DNA from: Hyphomicrobiales bacterium
GTDB lineage: Bacteria; Pseudomonadota; Alphaproteobacteria; Rhizobiales; Rhizobiaceae
DNA length: 64,000 nt
Assembly: GCA_900469965.1 (NCBI GenBank)
Contig: UBZP01000013.1
Coordinates: 62,001-126,000, forward strand
Direction of reading: 5' to 3'
Below, in pieces: positions 63,744-64,000 of the stretch; within the stretch, counting starts at the first letter, position 1, and each line of letters starts with the position of its first letter. Below the pieces are notes generated by a model. That model saw nothing but the letters and a program-made list of their open reading frames with translations. It did not search any database and was not told the origin of the DNA. The translations under genes and the position numbers were made by a program.

Positions 63744-64000
63744 ATGTTTCAATGGGGGCACTCGGTGCCACACCCTCCGCCGACCACGGCGCAACCAACC
63801 GCGATTTTTGTCATGAAGGAATGGATACTTTCGCCGCTTGAAAAGACCTCCATCCGATGGATTTCTCGAGGCAGAACCGTCGCCGAGATCGCATCCCTCG
63901 AGGGTAAGAGCGTTGTTGAAATCGAAAACTGCCTGCGAAGCGCTTTACGCACGCTGGAGGCAAAATCGATTGCGGAGGCGCTCCAGAAGGCGAACCTCCC
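63744..64000 (+). CDS. LuxR-type HTH regulator (partial, C-terminus outside window)
   Basis: From an in-frame ATG at 63744 the product has a Pro-rich start (WGHSVPHPPPTTAQPTAIFV). A LuxR-like HTH follows: LSPLEKTSIRWISRGRTVAE and IASLEGKSVVEIENCLRSAL, where L-S-P-x-E-x-x-x-x-x-W and G-K-x-x-x-E-I-A are typical. The alternative ATG at 63813 keeps the whole HTH. Neither start has a strong ribosome-binding site. The first gene outside the island; cut by the window end. Confidence 0.6.
   Translation, partial: MFQWGHSVPHPPPTTAQPTAIFVMKEWILSPLEKTSIRWISRGRTVAEIASLEGKSVVEIENCLRSALRTLEAKSIAEALQKANL

Noticed and set aside
63303-63794. A 163-codon minus-strand frame at the right end of the island
   Set aside because: It crosses the island boundary and the duplicated ACAGC, has no ribosome-binding site and a low-complexity translation.

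Overview
The window looks like accessory DNA from an alphaproteobacterium of the Rhizobiales, probably Rhizobiaceae, and probably a plasmid or a large island. It has high GC, RTX repeat proteins, small rhizobial-type stress proteins, sigma-EcfG type promoters (GGAAC-N16/17-CGTT), an RbsABC-type sugar transporter with a LacI repressor, and many decayed mobile genes. I saw no rRNA, tRNA or CRISPR array.

Region 1 (about 1-14.3 kb) reads as a stress-gene neighbourhood. It holds a YihY-type membrane protein, a BON-domain protein, an XRE regulator, two RTX repeat proteins, small hypothetical proteins, remnants of SRAP and LigD DNA-repair genes, and a frameshifted ECF sigma gene. At least five GGAAC-N16/17-(C/T)GTT promoters sit just upstream of small genes. 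A large serine recombinase is cut short by a degenerate IS66 element.

Region 2 (14.3-16.45 kb) is a scrapyard: IS3 and SDR fragments, an intact HigBA-type toxin-antitoxin pair, a broken tyrosine integrase, and a 42-bp fossil of a second tniB. Region 3 (16.45-22.5 kb) is a four-gene sugar ABC operon with a LacI-family repressor and a perfect TGGTAGCGCTACCA operator.

Region 4 (23.54-63.56 kb) appears to be a single 40-kb Tn7-like island. Its left end starts TGT and its right end finishes ACA. Both carry AATT(T)CCC repeats at matching offsets, and both are flanked by the same 5 bp, ACAGC. The core genes tniQ, tniB, tnsB, a small HTH gene and tnsA lie at the left end. tnsB and tniQ each carry a frameshift.

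The cargo has two blocks. The first (about 32-52.6 kb) is a copper-resistance cluster: two multicopper oxidases, a TolC-type channel, CusF, cupredoxin, a Cu-ATPase, CopZ, a four-helix Cys-rich protein, DUF305 and DUF411 proteins, a glutaredoxin-MauE fusion and a NirK-like protein without its type 1 copper cysteine. Two MerR-family promoters serve it. The second (53.3-63.3 kb) is a defence island: antitoxin and PIN genes, a TnsA-like protein without catalytic residues next to an FtsH-like AAA protease and a metallophosphoesterase, an AbiU2/HEPN-like protein, a DUF4365-APAZ plus short Argonaute pair (SPARDA type), and a two-gene Abi_C operon. The island's right end is followed by a LuxR-type HTH gene cut by the window edge.
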